Below, piece after piece: positions 1 through 6,449 of a stretch of DNA of 8,132 nucleotides (positions are counted from its first letter, which is position 1; each line of letters begins with the position of its first letter). The translations under genes were made by a program, and so were the position numbers. Below the pieces are notes generated by a model. The model did not search any database and was not told the DNA's origin. It was given only the letters and a program-made list of their open reading frames with translations. The DNA comes from Bacteroidota bacterium (lineage in GTDB: Bacteria > Bacteroidota > Ignavibacteria > Tepidaquicellales > Tepidaquicellaceae), in the NCBI GenBank assembly GCA_023429265.1, contig JAEYVS010000021.1, forward strand, positions 1-8,132, written 5' to 3'.

Positions 1-47
1 TTTTAAAACCATTATATTTCCTTATAAATCGAATTTATTTCCTTCCA

Positions 48-3000
48 ATGCCGGAAAGCTCAGAAAACTTTTTGAATCCGGATTTCGGATACACATACTC
101 AGACCTCTTCGACCAAAAAAAGCTCGAAGCGCTCTATCATACTTTTCTTGCATATTTCGAAAAAAAAGACCCCGAAAAATTTGCCTCGTTTAAAAAATAT
201 TCAGATGCAAAAGGCGATGGATATAAAGACACTGATGTATCTCAGGTACTCATAGATTCTGCCCCATACCTGTCTTCCTTCATTGGCGAACTCTTCGACA
301 TCGAAGCTCACCTGGATAAGCTAAGGTACGAAACCGCTTATGAACAGGATATCCTCACATTTAAAAAAGAATTCGTTCAAAAAGAAATTGTAAAAAAATA
401 TAAAGGCAAAGACCCTGCTCACTTCAATTGGGACGAGCTCGACACTTTTGCTTCAAAAATAAAATCACTCGCTTTTCCTTCGTATGATTTTACAAAAGAT
501 GAGGAAAAATACACCGCGAAGTTCATTCTAGACCTTGTTGATCTCGAGAAAAACTACCGATGGTTCTACGAAGGAGATAAATTTGCTCCCGAAGGGTTTG
601 AGATACCTGCAGAAGTAAAAGCTAAGACCGCTTATATTCTAGCCAAACTTCGGGATAAGGAGCTTCTGCCTGAAGATTCAAATGATTGCGAACTAAACAG
701 CCTACGCTTCATCCTCCAAAAAATTAAAGATTGGCTGTTCGCAAAACACCATTACGATACTTCGACAAAAAACTGGATATCATACTTCGACCCAAAAAAA
801 ACTGATTATGACCATCTCGTGGAATATTCTTCCCCTGATAAGTCTATGTCAAATCTTATGGACAACCCTGACGGCCATTTCCGCCAGAGGGATGGATTTA
901 AGCTGAATGACTTCCCGCGCACAGAACGGCAGCTGCTAAACCAGGTTGACTACTGTATGTATTGCCACGAGCGTGATAAGGACTCCTGCTCTAAAGGGCT
1001 TACCGACCGGATGGGTACGCTCCAGACAAATCCGCTCGGTAACAACCTGCACGGATGCCCCCTCGAAGAAAAAATATCCGAAGCTCACCTTCTTCGCAAA
1101 GAAGGTCTGCCTTTAGCGGCTTTTTCTCTGATAATGATTGATAATCCTATGTGCCCCGGCACCGGGCATCGCATTTGTAATTTCTGTATGAAAGGTTGTA
1201 TTTTCCAGAAGCAGGAACCCGTGAATATTCCGATGATAGAAAGCTCTATCCTCAGAGAGATACTTGCTCTTCCTTACGGCTTCGAGATTTATCATCTCCT
1301 TAATAAGTGGAATCCCCTGAATGTAAACACGCCTTATGAAAAACCGTATAACGGGAAGAATATTCTTGTGGCAGGTCTCGGACCGGCTGGTTATACCCTG
1401 TCTCATTATTTACTTAATGATGGTTTTGCGGTCGCAGCAATTGAAGGTTTAAAAGTCGAACCTATTTTCGAAGAATATACCCTTAATGACAAGAATCGGA
1501 CCGTTCCAAAACCGGTTAAATTCTTCTTTAACGAGATACATCGTCCCCTGGATACCCGCGTTCTGCAGGGTTTCGGTGGTGTGAGTGAGTATGGTATCAC
1601 TGTCCGTTGGGATAAAAACTTTCTCTCAGCCATTTACTTATCACTCTGCCGCCGCAAAAAATTCAGCTACTATGACGGTATCCGTTTTGGTGGCGCTATC
1701 GATCTGGATAATGTTTGGAGCTTTGGCTTTGACCACGTGGCGTTGACTGCAGGCGCGGCAAAACCAACAGTAATTAACGCTAATAATAATCTGATAAAAG
1801 GGGTGCGAAAGTCCTCTGACTTCCTGATGGCTCTCCAGCTTTCAGGAGCGCAGAAATCTGATAATTTCACATCGCTGCAGGTACAGCTTCCCGCTGTTGT
1901 CATCGGAGGGGGGCTAACTGCGATCGACTGTTCGACTGAACTCCTTGCTTACTACCCTGTACAGGTAGAAAAGGTCCTCTCACGTTATGAAGAGCTTTCA
2001 TCTGCTAATTCGGATGGTATCTTCTGGAAGGATATTCCTGAAAATGAAAAGGAGACCTTAAAAACATTCATTGAGCATGCAAAGCTTATTCGCGAAGAAA
2101 AAGATTTAGCCTTAAAAGAAAACCGCAAGCCTGATATTACTTCGCTGCTCCGTAACTGGGGCGGCGTTAAGCTTATCTATAGAAAACGACTCAATGATGC
2201 TCCATCCTATCGTGAAAATCACGAAGAGATTATCGAAGCCCTCGAACAGGGAGTACAGTTCGTCGAGCTCCTCGACCCGGTTGAATTCAAAAAAGATTCA
2301 AATGGATATGTTGAGGCTGTTATTTTTGAAAAAATTGAAGCTCATTTTGACGAAGAAAATAAAAAATATAAATTTTCCAATAGTGCGGAAAAGCTGGCTA
2401 TTCCTGCAAAAACTGTCATAGTAGCAGCCGGTACTACCGCGAATTTAATTTATAATGATGAGCATCCGGCTTCTTTGGAACTGGATGAATGGAATAAATA
2501 CTATAAAGCATTTACAGCGGATACCTTAGGCGAAAAGCTCACTTTACAGCCTGCCACAGATTTGGAATATGCATTCTTTACCTCGTACAATAATGATGGA
2601 AAGCTCGTCTCATTCTTTGGAGATACTCATCCCTATTACTATGGCACCGTCGTTACAGCAATGGCTTCCGCGATGAAGGGTGCTCCTAAAATCGCCGAAC
2701 TGTTCTCAAACCACATTAATAGTCTTGATCTGTCAGCTGAAGCATCCGCTAAACGTGACGAAATACACGAATACTTTTCTACAATGCTTGATATGAATCT
2801 CAAAGCAAGTGTGACCTCCGTAACACCGCTTACTGAGAGATATACAGAGGTAGTAGTCAATGCTCCCCTGTTCTCTGACAAATTCCAGCCCGGGCAGTTT
2901 TTTAATCTACGAAACTATGAATCTACGTCAGGGCGAATAAATAACACTGCTCTGACAATTGAAAATCTTGCGCTTTTCGGATGTAACTCAAACCCCTCTG

Positions 3001-3770
3001 ACGGGACTCTGACATTTATAATCGATTCAATCGGACCTTCTTCCGCTATTGCCTCAGCGTTGAAACCGGGAGATAAAGTATTTCTTGGTGGACCCGGTGG
3101 TTCACCAATTGAAATTCCCCGTAATGAAACCGTCCTGCTGGCAGGAGAGGATTTCGGCAATCCTGCTCTATTTCCCATAGCGAAAGCTTTGAAGGAAAAT
3201 GGTAATACGATCCTTATGTTTGCATATAACGAGAATTCCGGTGATGCTGTGATGGTTAATGAGCTCGAAGATTTTACAGACCAGATCGTTTGGTGTTACA
3301 ATGAAGGAGGTGAAGTCCTGCGTGGAAAAAATGAAGACCTTGCCTGCAATTCCCGGCTGCCTCAGGCAATGAAAGAATACGTTTCCGGTAATCTGGGCAG
3401 AAAGAAAGTAGAATTTAACAGCGTTACACGAATAATTGCAATAGGTTCTCCGGATTTTCTGGATGAGCTCAGATCTGCAAGGAAAGACCTTTCAGCCTAT
3501 TTTAATGAACCTAAAATGATTGTAAGCGTAAACTCACCTATGCAGTGTATGATGAAAGGTGTTTGTGCTGAATGTCTGCAAAAGATAATTGACCCGGTTT
3601 CTGGTAAAGAGAGTTTTGTTTACTCCTGCGCGGAGCAGTTTCAGGACCTTGAGAAAATCGATATTGAAAATCTGCGTGAACGTCTGTCAGCGAATTCCGC
3701 GACTGATAAACTAAACAAATCTTACTTTACTCTGATCACAAAAGGTAAGGCTCTTCAGCCTGTAAAGTAG
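48..3770 (+). CDS. Multidomain Fe-S flavoprotein: GltD-like FAD/NAD(P)H oxidoreductase fused to a PyrK-like module
   Basis: Probable cytoplasmic redox enzyme passing electrons between NAD(P)H, flavin and Fe-S clusters; the substrate is unknown. Residues 1 to about 290 are charged, probably helical and not recognised. A GltD-type cysteine region follows: C303, C306, C314 and C337 (GCPLEEKI), then C369, C377, C380 and C384, enough for two [4Fe-4S] clusters. An FAD Rossmann motif GLGPAG lies at 443-448, an NAD(P) motif GGGLTAID at 620-627, VIVAAGT at 790-796 and the C-terminal FAD signature GD at 858-859. From about 913 the protein resembles a ferredoxin-reductase/PyrK domain: FQPGQFF at 946-952, then C1167-x5-C1173-x2-C1176-x17-C1194, a likely [2Fe-2S] site. 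Compared with GltD, an extra segment of about 60 residues sits at 645-703. The ATG at 48 has no Shine-Dalgarno; AT-rich TATATT and TATAAA elements lie upstream. The 3' end overlaps the convergent rhomboid gene. The architecture is clear; the reaction is not. Confidence 0.88.
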   Translation: MPESSENFLNPDFGYTYSDLFDQKKLEALYHTFLAYFEKKDPEKFASFKKYSDAKGDGYKDTDVSQVLIDSAPYLSSFIGELFDIEAHLDKLRYETAYEQDILTFKKEFVQKEIVKKYKGKDPAHFNWDELDTFASKIKSLAFPSYDFTKDEEKYTAKFILDLVDLEKNYRWFYEGDKFAPEGFEIPAEVKAKTAYILAKLRDKELLPEDSNDCELNSLRFILQKIKDWLFAKHHYDTSTKNWISYFDPKKTDYDHLVEYSSPDKSMSNLMDNPDGHFRQRDGFKLNDFPRTERQLLNQVDYCMYCHERDKDSCSKGLTDRMGTLQTNPLGNNLHGCPLEEKISEAHLLRKEGLPLAAFSLIMIDNPMCPGTGHRICNFCMKGCIFQKQEPVNIPMIESSILREILALPYGFEIYHLLNKWNPLNVNTPYEKPYNGKNILVAGLGPAGYTLSHYLLNDGFAVAAIEGLKVEPIFEEYTLNDKNRTVPKPVKFFFNEIHRPLDTRVLQGFGGVSEYGITVRWDKNFLSAIYLSLCRRKKFSYYDGIRFGGAIDLDNVWSFGFDHVALTAGAAKPTVINANNNLIKGVRKSSDFLMALQLSGAQKSDNFTSLQVQLPAVVIGGGLTAIDCSTELLAYYPVQVEKVLSRYEELSSANSDGIFWKDIPENEKETLKTFIEHAKLIREEKDLALKENRKPDITSLLRNWGGVKLIYRKRLNDAPSYRENHEEIIEALEQGVQFVELLDPVEFKKDSNGYVEAVIFEKIEAHFDEENKKYKFSNSAEKLAIPAKTVIVAAGTTANLIYNDEHPASLELDEWNKYYKAFTADTLGEKLTLQPATDLEYAFFTSYNNDGKLVSFFGDTHPYYYGTVVTAMASAMKGAPKIAELFSNHINSLDLSAEASAKRDEIHEYFSTMLDMNLKASVTSVTPLTERYTEVVVNAPLFSDKFQPGQFFNLRNYESTSGRINNTALTIENLALFGCNSNPSDGTLTFIIDSIGPSSAIASALKPGDKVFLGGPGGSPIEIPRNETVLLAGEDFGNPALFPIAKALKENGNTILMFAYNENSGDAVMVNELEDFTDQIVWCYNEGGEVLRGKNEDLACNSRLPQAMKEYVSGNLGRKKVEFNSVTRIIAIGSPDFLDELRSARKDLSAYFNEPKMIVSVNSPMQCMMKGVCAECLQKIIDPVSGKESFVYSCAEQFQDLEKIDIENLRERLSANSATDKLNKSYFTLITKGKALQPVK

Positions 3771-4387
3771 CTGAGGAATAATTGAAATGAACCCTGAATT
3801 AAAAGGAATGTAGCTATTACACCTCCAAATGCGCCGCCGAGGTGTGCCTCGTGACCGATGTTTCCCAGCCTTGTCTTCATTCCATAGATAGAAAATCCTA
3901 TCCAGAGTATTGCAAATAAATATGCCGGCATTGGAAGGAATAACACATAGATTGTACTTGTCGGATCAAATATTATGTATGAAAATACAATCCCCGATAC
4001 AGCGCCGGACGCTCCAACCGCCACGTAGGTGGGATCATTCCTGTGAATTAAAACAGGAAGAACTGACCCAACCAATAAGCTGATTACGTATATCAAAAAG
4101 AAATACAGGCTTCCTTCCAATCCCCCGTATAACTCTATGAAGAATGCTTCAAGTGAAAATCCGAAAGTAAATAGCGCGAACATATTAAAGAATAAATGCA
4201 TGAAATTAGCGTGAAGGAATGCGGACGTGACCATCTGGTAATATCTGTGCTTGTGTACTACCTGGTACGGCCACTCGGCAAATCGCTCAAAATATACAGG
4301 ATTGGAATACATTGCCCAGAGTGATATCGTCACATTCGCGAAACATAATGTGATTGTTACCGGGGCATCTGTTAGATTTATGTCCAC
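3755..4387 (-). CDS. Rhomboid family intramembrane serine protease
   Basis: A 210-residue polytopic membrane protein with the rhomboid catalytic signature. TM2 carries H59, H64 and N68 (HANFMHLFFNM), with the same spacing as H145, H150 and N154 of E. coli GlpG. The nucleophile is S127 in GASGAVSG and the base is H182 in AHLGGAFGG, so the Ser-His dyad is intact and the enzyme should be active. Length fits a minimal six-helix bacterial rhomboid without a large cytosolic domain. The start is GTG at 4387: the codon just before it is the in-frame TAA of pyrD, and the next Met (26) would cut off TM1 (about 9-26). No Shine-Dalgarno is visible, so translation may be coupled to pyrD termination. The 3' end overlaps the convergent flavoprotein gene by 16 bp. 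The substrate is unknown, and nothing nearby is an obvious target. Confidence 0.9.
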   Translation of the reverse strand: MDINLTDAPVTITLCFANVTISLWAMYSNPVYFERFAEWPYQVVHKHRYYQMVTSAFLHANFMHLFFNMFALFTFGFSLEAFFIELYGGLEGSLYFFLIYVISLLVGSVLPVLIHRNDPTYVAVGASGAVSGIVFSYIIFDPTSTIYVLFLPMPAYLFAILWIGFSIYGMKTRLGNIGHEAHLGGAFGGVIATFLLIQGSFQLFLSYFTG

Positions 4388-5413
4388 TTAATTCAATATT
4401 TTTTTTAAAATTCTCGGACCTTCATAAATAAACCCGGTATACACCTGCACAAGTTCCGCTCCATTATTTCTTTTATTATCAAAATCATTTTTGTCAAAAA
4501 CTCCTCCCACGCCGATCAACACAAGTTTGTCGTTTTCATTCTGGAAATTCAATTCATTTAGTTTTTGCAAAACTAGGTCGGATTTTTCCTGGACGGGTTT
4601 GCCGCTGAGGCCGCCGGACTCATCATTGGATTCCTTTAGTCCGTCTCTTGATACCGTCGTGTTCGACGCAATGATTCCCGTAAGGTTACTCTTCACAGCC
4701 AGCCTGTAGATATCTCCGATGCCGCTTTCCTCCAGGTCCGGAGCAATTTTTAGAAAAATTGGTTTAGTTTTTACATTATGTTCTACAGCGAGTTTTTTGT
4801 TCAATTTTTCCATTTCACTCAGCAGCTCATCCAGATGTTCTTCTTTTTGCAGCTCCCTCAATTGAGCCGTATTGGGCGATGAGATGTTTATTGTGAAGTA
4901 ATCTGCTGCTTCATACATTATTGTCATGCATTTTACGTAATCGTCTTTCGCCTTCTCAATCGGAGTATCCTTATTCTTCCCGATGTTCACACCTATTACC
5001 ATTTCATTGCCAATATTCTTTCTTGCCTTCAAAATATTTTCTCTTATCCGGTCTGCTCCAATGTTATTAAAGCCTAAGCGATTAATTAATGCTTTATCCT
5101 TCTTTAATCTGAATATCCGGGGCTTATCATTCCCGGGCTGGGGAAGCGGAGTGACAGTTCCGGCCTCAATGTGTGAGAATCCTATCACGTTCCAGAATTC
5201 TAATGCTGCTCCATTCTTATCAAGTCCGGCGGCGAGTCCCAGTCTGTTTTTGAATGTCAAATCTCCAATTACCACATTCTCTCTCATTCCGGGATTGTAC
5301 AACATCCTGAATATCGGATAAAGTATTTTAGCCCTTGAGAGAAAACCCATCGTGAAATTGTGGACCTTTTCCGGATCGAATAAAAATAATATTGGCTTTA
5401 TTATACTGTACAT
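4388..5413 (-). CDS. pyrD: Dihydroorotate dehydrogenase (quinone), class 2
   Basis: Oxidises dihydroorotate to orotate in de novo pyrimidine synthesis, passing electrons through FMN to membrane quinones. At 341 residues it is close to the 336 of E. coli PyrD and can be aligned from memory almost end to end. The class 2 features are present: an N-terminal membrane-associating helical segment (about 1-40, with FDPEKVHNF), FMN-site NRLGLAAGLDKNG (56-68, K66), PQPGNDKPR (91-99), INRLGFNN (110-117), IGKNKDTP (144-151), and NISSPNT at 176-182 with S179 as catalytic base. Class 1 enzymes use Cys there, so no PyrK partner is expected. ASNTTVSRD and GGLSGKP near 250-275 are the usual later FMN/substrate loops. 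It is followed with no gap by the rhomboid gene in the same frame. A terminator-like hairpin ends about 20 bp before the ATG and may regulate expression. Confidence 0.96.
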   Translation of the reverse strand: MYSIIKPILFLFDPEKVHNFTMGFLSRAKILYPIFRMLYNPGMRENVVIGDLTFKNRLGLAAGLDKNGAALEFWNVIGFSHIEAGTVTPLPQPGNDKPRIFRLKKDKALINRLGFNNIGADRIRENILKARKNIGNEMVIGVNIGKNKDTPIEKAKDDYVKCMTIMYEAADYFTINISSPNTAQLRELQKEEHLDELLSEMEKLNKKLAVEHNVKTKPIFLKIAPDLEESGIGDIYRLAVKSNLTGIIASNTTVSRDGLKESNDESGGLSGKPVQEKSDLVLQKLNELNFQNENDKLVLIGVGGVFDKNDFDNKRNNGAELVQVYTGFIYEGPRILKKILN

Positions 5414-5431
5414 TCTAAAAATGATAAGCTA

Positions 5432-5467
5432 AAATAAAAAAGTCCTTGAATCTTCTTCAAGGACTTT
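5432..5467 (-). terminator. Strong intrinsic terminator hairpin just upstream of pyrD (terminator or attenuator)
   Basis: A perfect 12-bp inverted repeat (arms 5456-5467 and 5439-5450, AAAGTCCTTGAA and its complement) encloses a 5-nt loop. On the minus strand it is followed by a T-rich tract running to about 5432. The orientation fits termination of transcripts coming through tRNA-Pro. It ends only about 20 bp before the pyrD ATG at 5413, leaving little room for a separate promoter. It could therefore be a leader attenuator of pyrD, or it could overlap the pyrD promoter. The hairpin is seen directly; the role is inference. Confidence 0.8.
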
Positions 5468-5510
5468 AATATGATTTGATGTGAAATTGTTCATCATCTT
5501 TTTCGGAACG

Positions 5511-5528
5511 GTCCCGCTTTAGCGGGAC
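5511..5528. repeat. GC-rich palindrome next to the tRNA-Pro 3' end
   Basis: GTCCCGC at 5511-5517 and GCGGGAC at 5522-5528 form a perfect 7-bp inverted repeat around TTTA. It starts 14 bp beyond the 3' end of tRNA-Pro on the minus strand. No T-run follows on either strand, so it is not a convincing intrinsic terminator. It may be a REP-like intergenic palindrome, or a structure that delimits tRNA 3' processing. Only one copy is in the window. Confidence 0.55.
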
Positions 5529-5542
5529 GACCCTTCTCTTTG

Positions 5543-5617
5543 TCGGAGCGGCAGGATTCGAACCTGCGACCCCCAGTTCCCAAAACTGGTGCGATAACCG
5601 GACTACGCTACGCTCCG
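5543..5617 (-). tRNA. tRNA-Pro (anticodon UGG)
   Basis: A 75-nt tRNA on the minus strand. The 7-bp acceptor stem pairs CGGAGCG (5611-5617) with CGCTCCG (5544-5550), with discriminator A at 5543. The anticodon arm is CCAGT, loop TTTGGGA, ACTGG, giving anticodon TGG, which reads CCA and probably other Pro codons. The T arm is GCAGG, TTCGAAT, CCTGC. The D stem is somewhat irregular (GCGT against TCGC). CCA is not encoded, as the 3' end continues CAAAG, so it must be added by nucleotidyltransferase. Two copies of a repeat resembling the 5' half of this tRNA lie just upstream of it (5642-5707 and 5751-5816). The terminator hairpin at 5432-5467 is the likely end of its transcript. Confidence 0.96.
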
Positions 5618-5641
5618 ATATTTACTGCAATTTCTACTTAC

Positions 5642-5707
5642 GGTTGTCGCACAAAGTGCGATGCCGGACGGAGTTTATCCCGAACTTGTTTCGGGGCTAC
5701 GCTCCGA
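5642..5707. repeat. 66-bp structured repeat, copy A, resembling part of tRNA-Pro
   Basis: First of two copies, identical to copy B at 59 of 66 positions. It holds two hairpins: TCGCAC-AAA-GTGCGA at 5647-5661, and a nested one with outer arms CGGAG (5669-5673) and CTCCG (5702-5706) around CCCGAA (5679-5684) and TTCGGG (5690-5695). Two blocks match the neighbouring tRNA-Pro: GTGCGATGCCGGAC at 5656-5669 (tRNA 5589-5603, GTGCGATAACCGGAC) and GCTACGCTCCGATA at 5696-5709 (identical to tRNA 5607-5620). Between the blocks the tRNA has 3 nt where the repeat has a 26-nt palindromic insert. It starts 24 bp upstream of the tRNA 5' end, so it could overlap the tRNA promoter. No T arm or anticodon arm is present, so it is not a functional tRNA. 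Confidence 0.85.
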
Positions 5708-5750
5708 TAAATATAAAAATTAAACTTTCTTTATAGTCTAAGAACTTAAA

Positions 5751-5816
5751 GGTTACCGCACAAAGTGCGATACCGGGCGGAGTTTATCCCGAATTTACTT
5801 CGGGGCTACGCTCCGA
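5751..5816. repeat. 66-bp structured repeat, copy B
   Basis: Second copy of the element at 5642-5707, same length and orientation, 43 bp further along. The seven differences include three in the loop of the inner palindrome, where the arms CCCGAA and TTCGGG are unchanged, which suggests that structure is retained. The first hairpin is CGCAC-AAA-GTGCG, flanked by GGT and ACC that could extend the stem. It ends in the same GCTACGCTCCGA as the acceptor-side 5' end of tRNA-Pro. It lies in the spacer after the DUF4920 gene (minus-strand sense) and could act as a transcript-end structure. Confidence 0.85.
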
Positions 5817-5820
5817 GTAC

Positions 5821-5857
5821 ACTGATTTATTACGAACTATAAAAATACTGATTTATT
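5821..5857. repeat. Short AT-rich direct repeat
   Basis: ACTGATTTATT occurs at 5821-5831 and again at 5847-5857, in the AT-rich spacer between repeat copy B and the stop of the DUF4920 gene. It could be the trace of a small slippage duplication or of element insertion. With only 11 bp in AT-rich DNA, chance is possible. Apart from this, the tRNA, the two 66-bp repeats and the hairpins, I see no gene in 5414-5875. Confidence 0.35.
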
Positions 5858-5875
5858 TCTTTTTTTACAACGTAC

Positions 5876-6424
5876 TTAGTCTACAAACTTAACACCCGTT
5901 GCTTCTATCTCATAGGATTCTTCCTTTTTTTCGATAGTTTCCTTTGGAGTAGCTGATTCCTCGTTGTAATGCTCCTCTTCCTCTTCGGAAAATGCTCTAA
6001 CCTTAAAAACACCGCTGATTATTGCGGTTTTTCCGGCATATCCTGTAGGAACAAGGAAATCATGCATTGTCAGAACCCTGATCGATTTATCACCTTCAGT
6101 CATTACCAGCCAGCATCCTGCTTTGGCGCAAACATCGGAAACATATCCTTTTACGGTTACAACCTGTCCATCGAGCTTTTCTTTGGATTCTACCACCTCG
6201 GAAAATTCCATTACATCCGCACCTTTAAAATCAGCCCCGTAAAGCAGACCTTCCTCAGTTACAATTCCGGCTTTACCTTCTTTTGTCAGAGTCGGGTCAT
6301 CGGTTATTACAGGATCATTACCTGTTGTCTTATGATGCGAGTCATCGTGGTGCTGAGCCGATACACTGGTGCTCATCATCACTGCCAGCACAAACGCAAA
6401 AAACATTTTTACTAAGTCTTTCAT
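5876..6424 (-). CDS. Secreted DUF4920-like protein with His-rich N terminus
   Basis: A 182-residue exported protein of unknown function. Residues 1-23 form a signal peptide (hydrophobic core FFAFVLAVMM, cleavage likely after SVSA, leaving Q24). No lipobox is seen, so it is probably periplasmic. The mature N terminus is rich in His and Asp (HHDDSHH, 25-31), which could bind metal. The core, about 60-140, resembles the DUF4920 family of Bacteroidota: VVTVKGYVSDVCAKAGCWLVM with C99-x4-C104-W105, then IRVLTMHDFLVPTGYAGKTAIISGVF. This looks like a small OB-fold beta barrel, and the two Cys could be a metal site or disulfide. A Glu-rich segment (145-171) precedes the C terminus. AAAGGA at 6433-6438, 8 nt before the ATG, is the clearest Shine-Dalgarno in the window. 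The upstream gene ends 25 bp away, so the two may be cotranscribed. The family call is from memory of the motif pattern. Confidence 0.82.
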   Translation of the reverse strand: MKDLVKMFFAFVLAVMMSTSVSAQHHDDSHHKTTGNDPVITDDPTLTKEGKAGIVTEEGLLYGADFKGADVMEFSEVVESKEKLDGQVVTVKGYVSDVCAKAGCWLVMTEGDKSIRVLTMHDFLVPTGYAGKTAIISGVFKVRAFSEEEEEHYNEESATPKETIEKKEESYEIEATGVKFVD

Positions 6425-6449
6425 TTTTTATATCCTTTATGAATTTTAT

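Noticed and set aside
1113..3178. Several 75-97 codon open frames on the minus strand and one at 2194-2421 on the plus strand
   Set aside because: All lie inside the flavoprotein gene, whose own frame has domain motifs throughout; none shows a family motif.
4983..5321. 112-codon open frame on the plus strand
   Set aside because: It is fully antisense to conserved pyrD coding sequence; a shadow frame.
3755..5413. Frameshift or false stop splitting a genuine PyrD-rhomboid fusion gene
   Set aside because: PyrD reaches its normal C-terminal length and the rhomboid begins with its own TM1, so both are complete. Kept only as a coupling/read-through observation.
5511..5528. Intrinsic terminator for tRNA-Pro
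   Set aside because: The palindrome is GC-rich, but no T-run follows on the minus strand; the hairpin at 5432-5467 is the better terminator.
5642..5816. Extra tRNA genes or tRNA pseudogenes in the two 66-bp repeats
   Set aside because: Only the acceptor 5' strand and D-arm blocks match; there is no anticodon arm, no GGTTCGAATCC T arm and no 3' acceptor strand. Treated as repeats.
5642..5816. CRISPR array
   Set aside because: There are only two repeat units of 66 bp with one 43-bp spacer, internal structure unlike CRISPR repeats, and no cas genes in the window.
5969..6415. 148-codon open frame on the plus strand
   Set aside because: It lies wholly antisense to the DUF4920 gene, which has a signal peptide, a Shine-Dalgarno and family motifs. 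The antisense product has no recognisable features.
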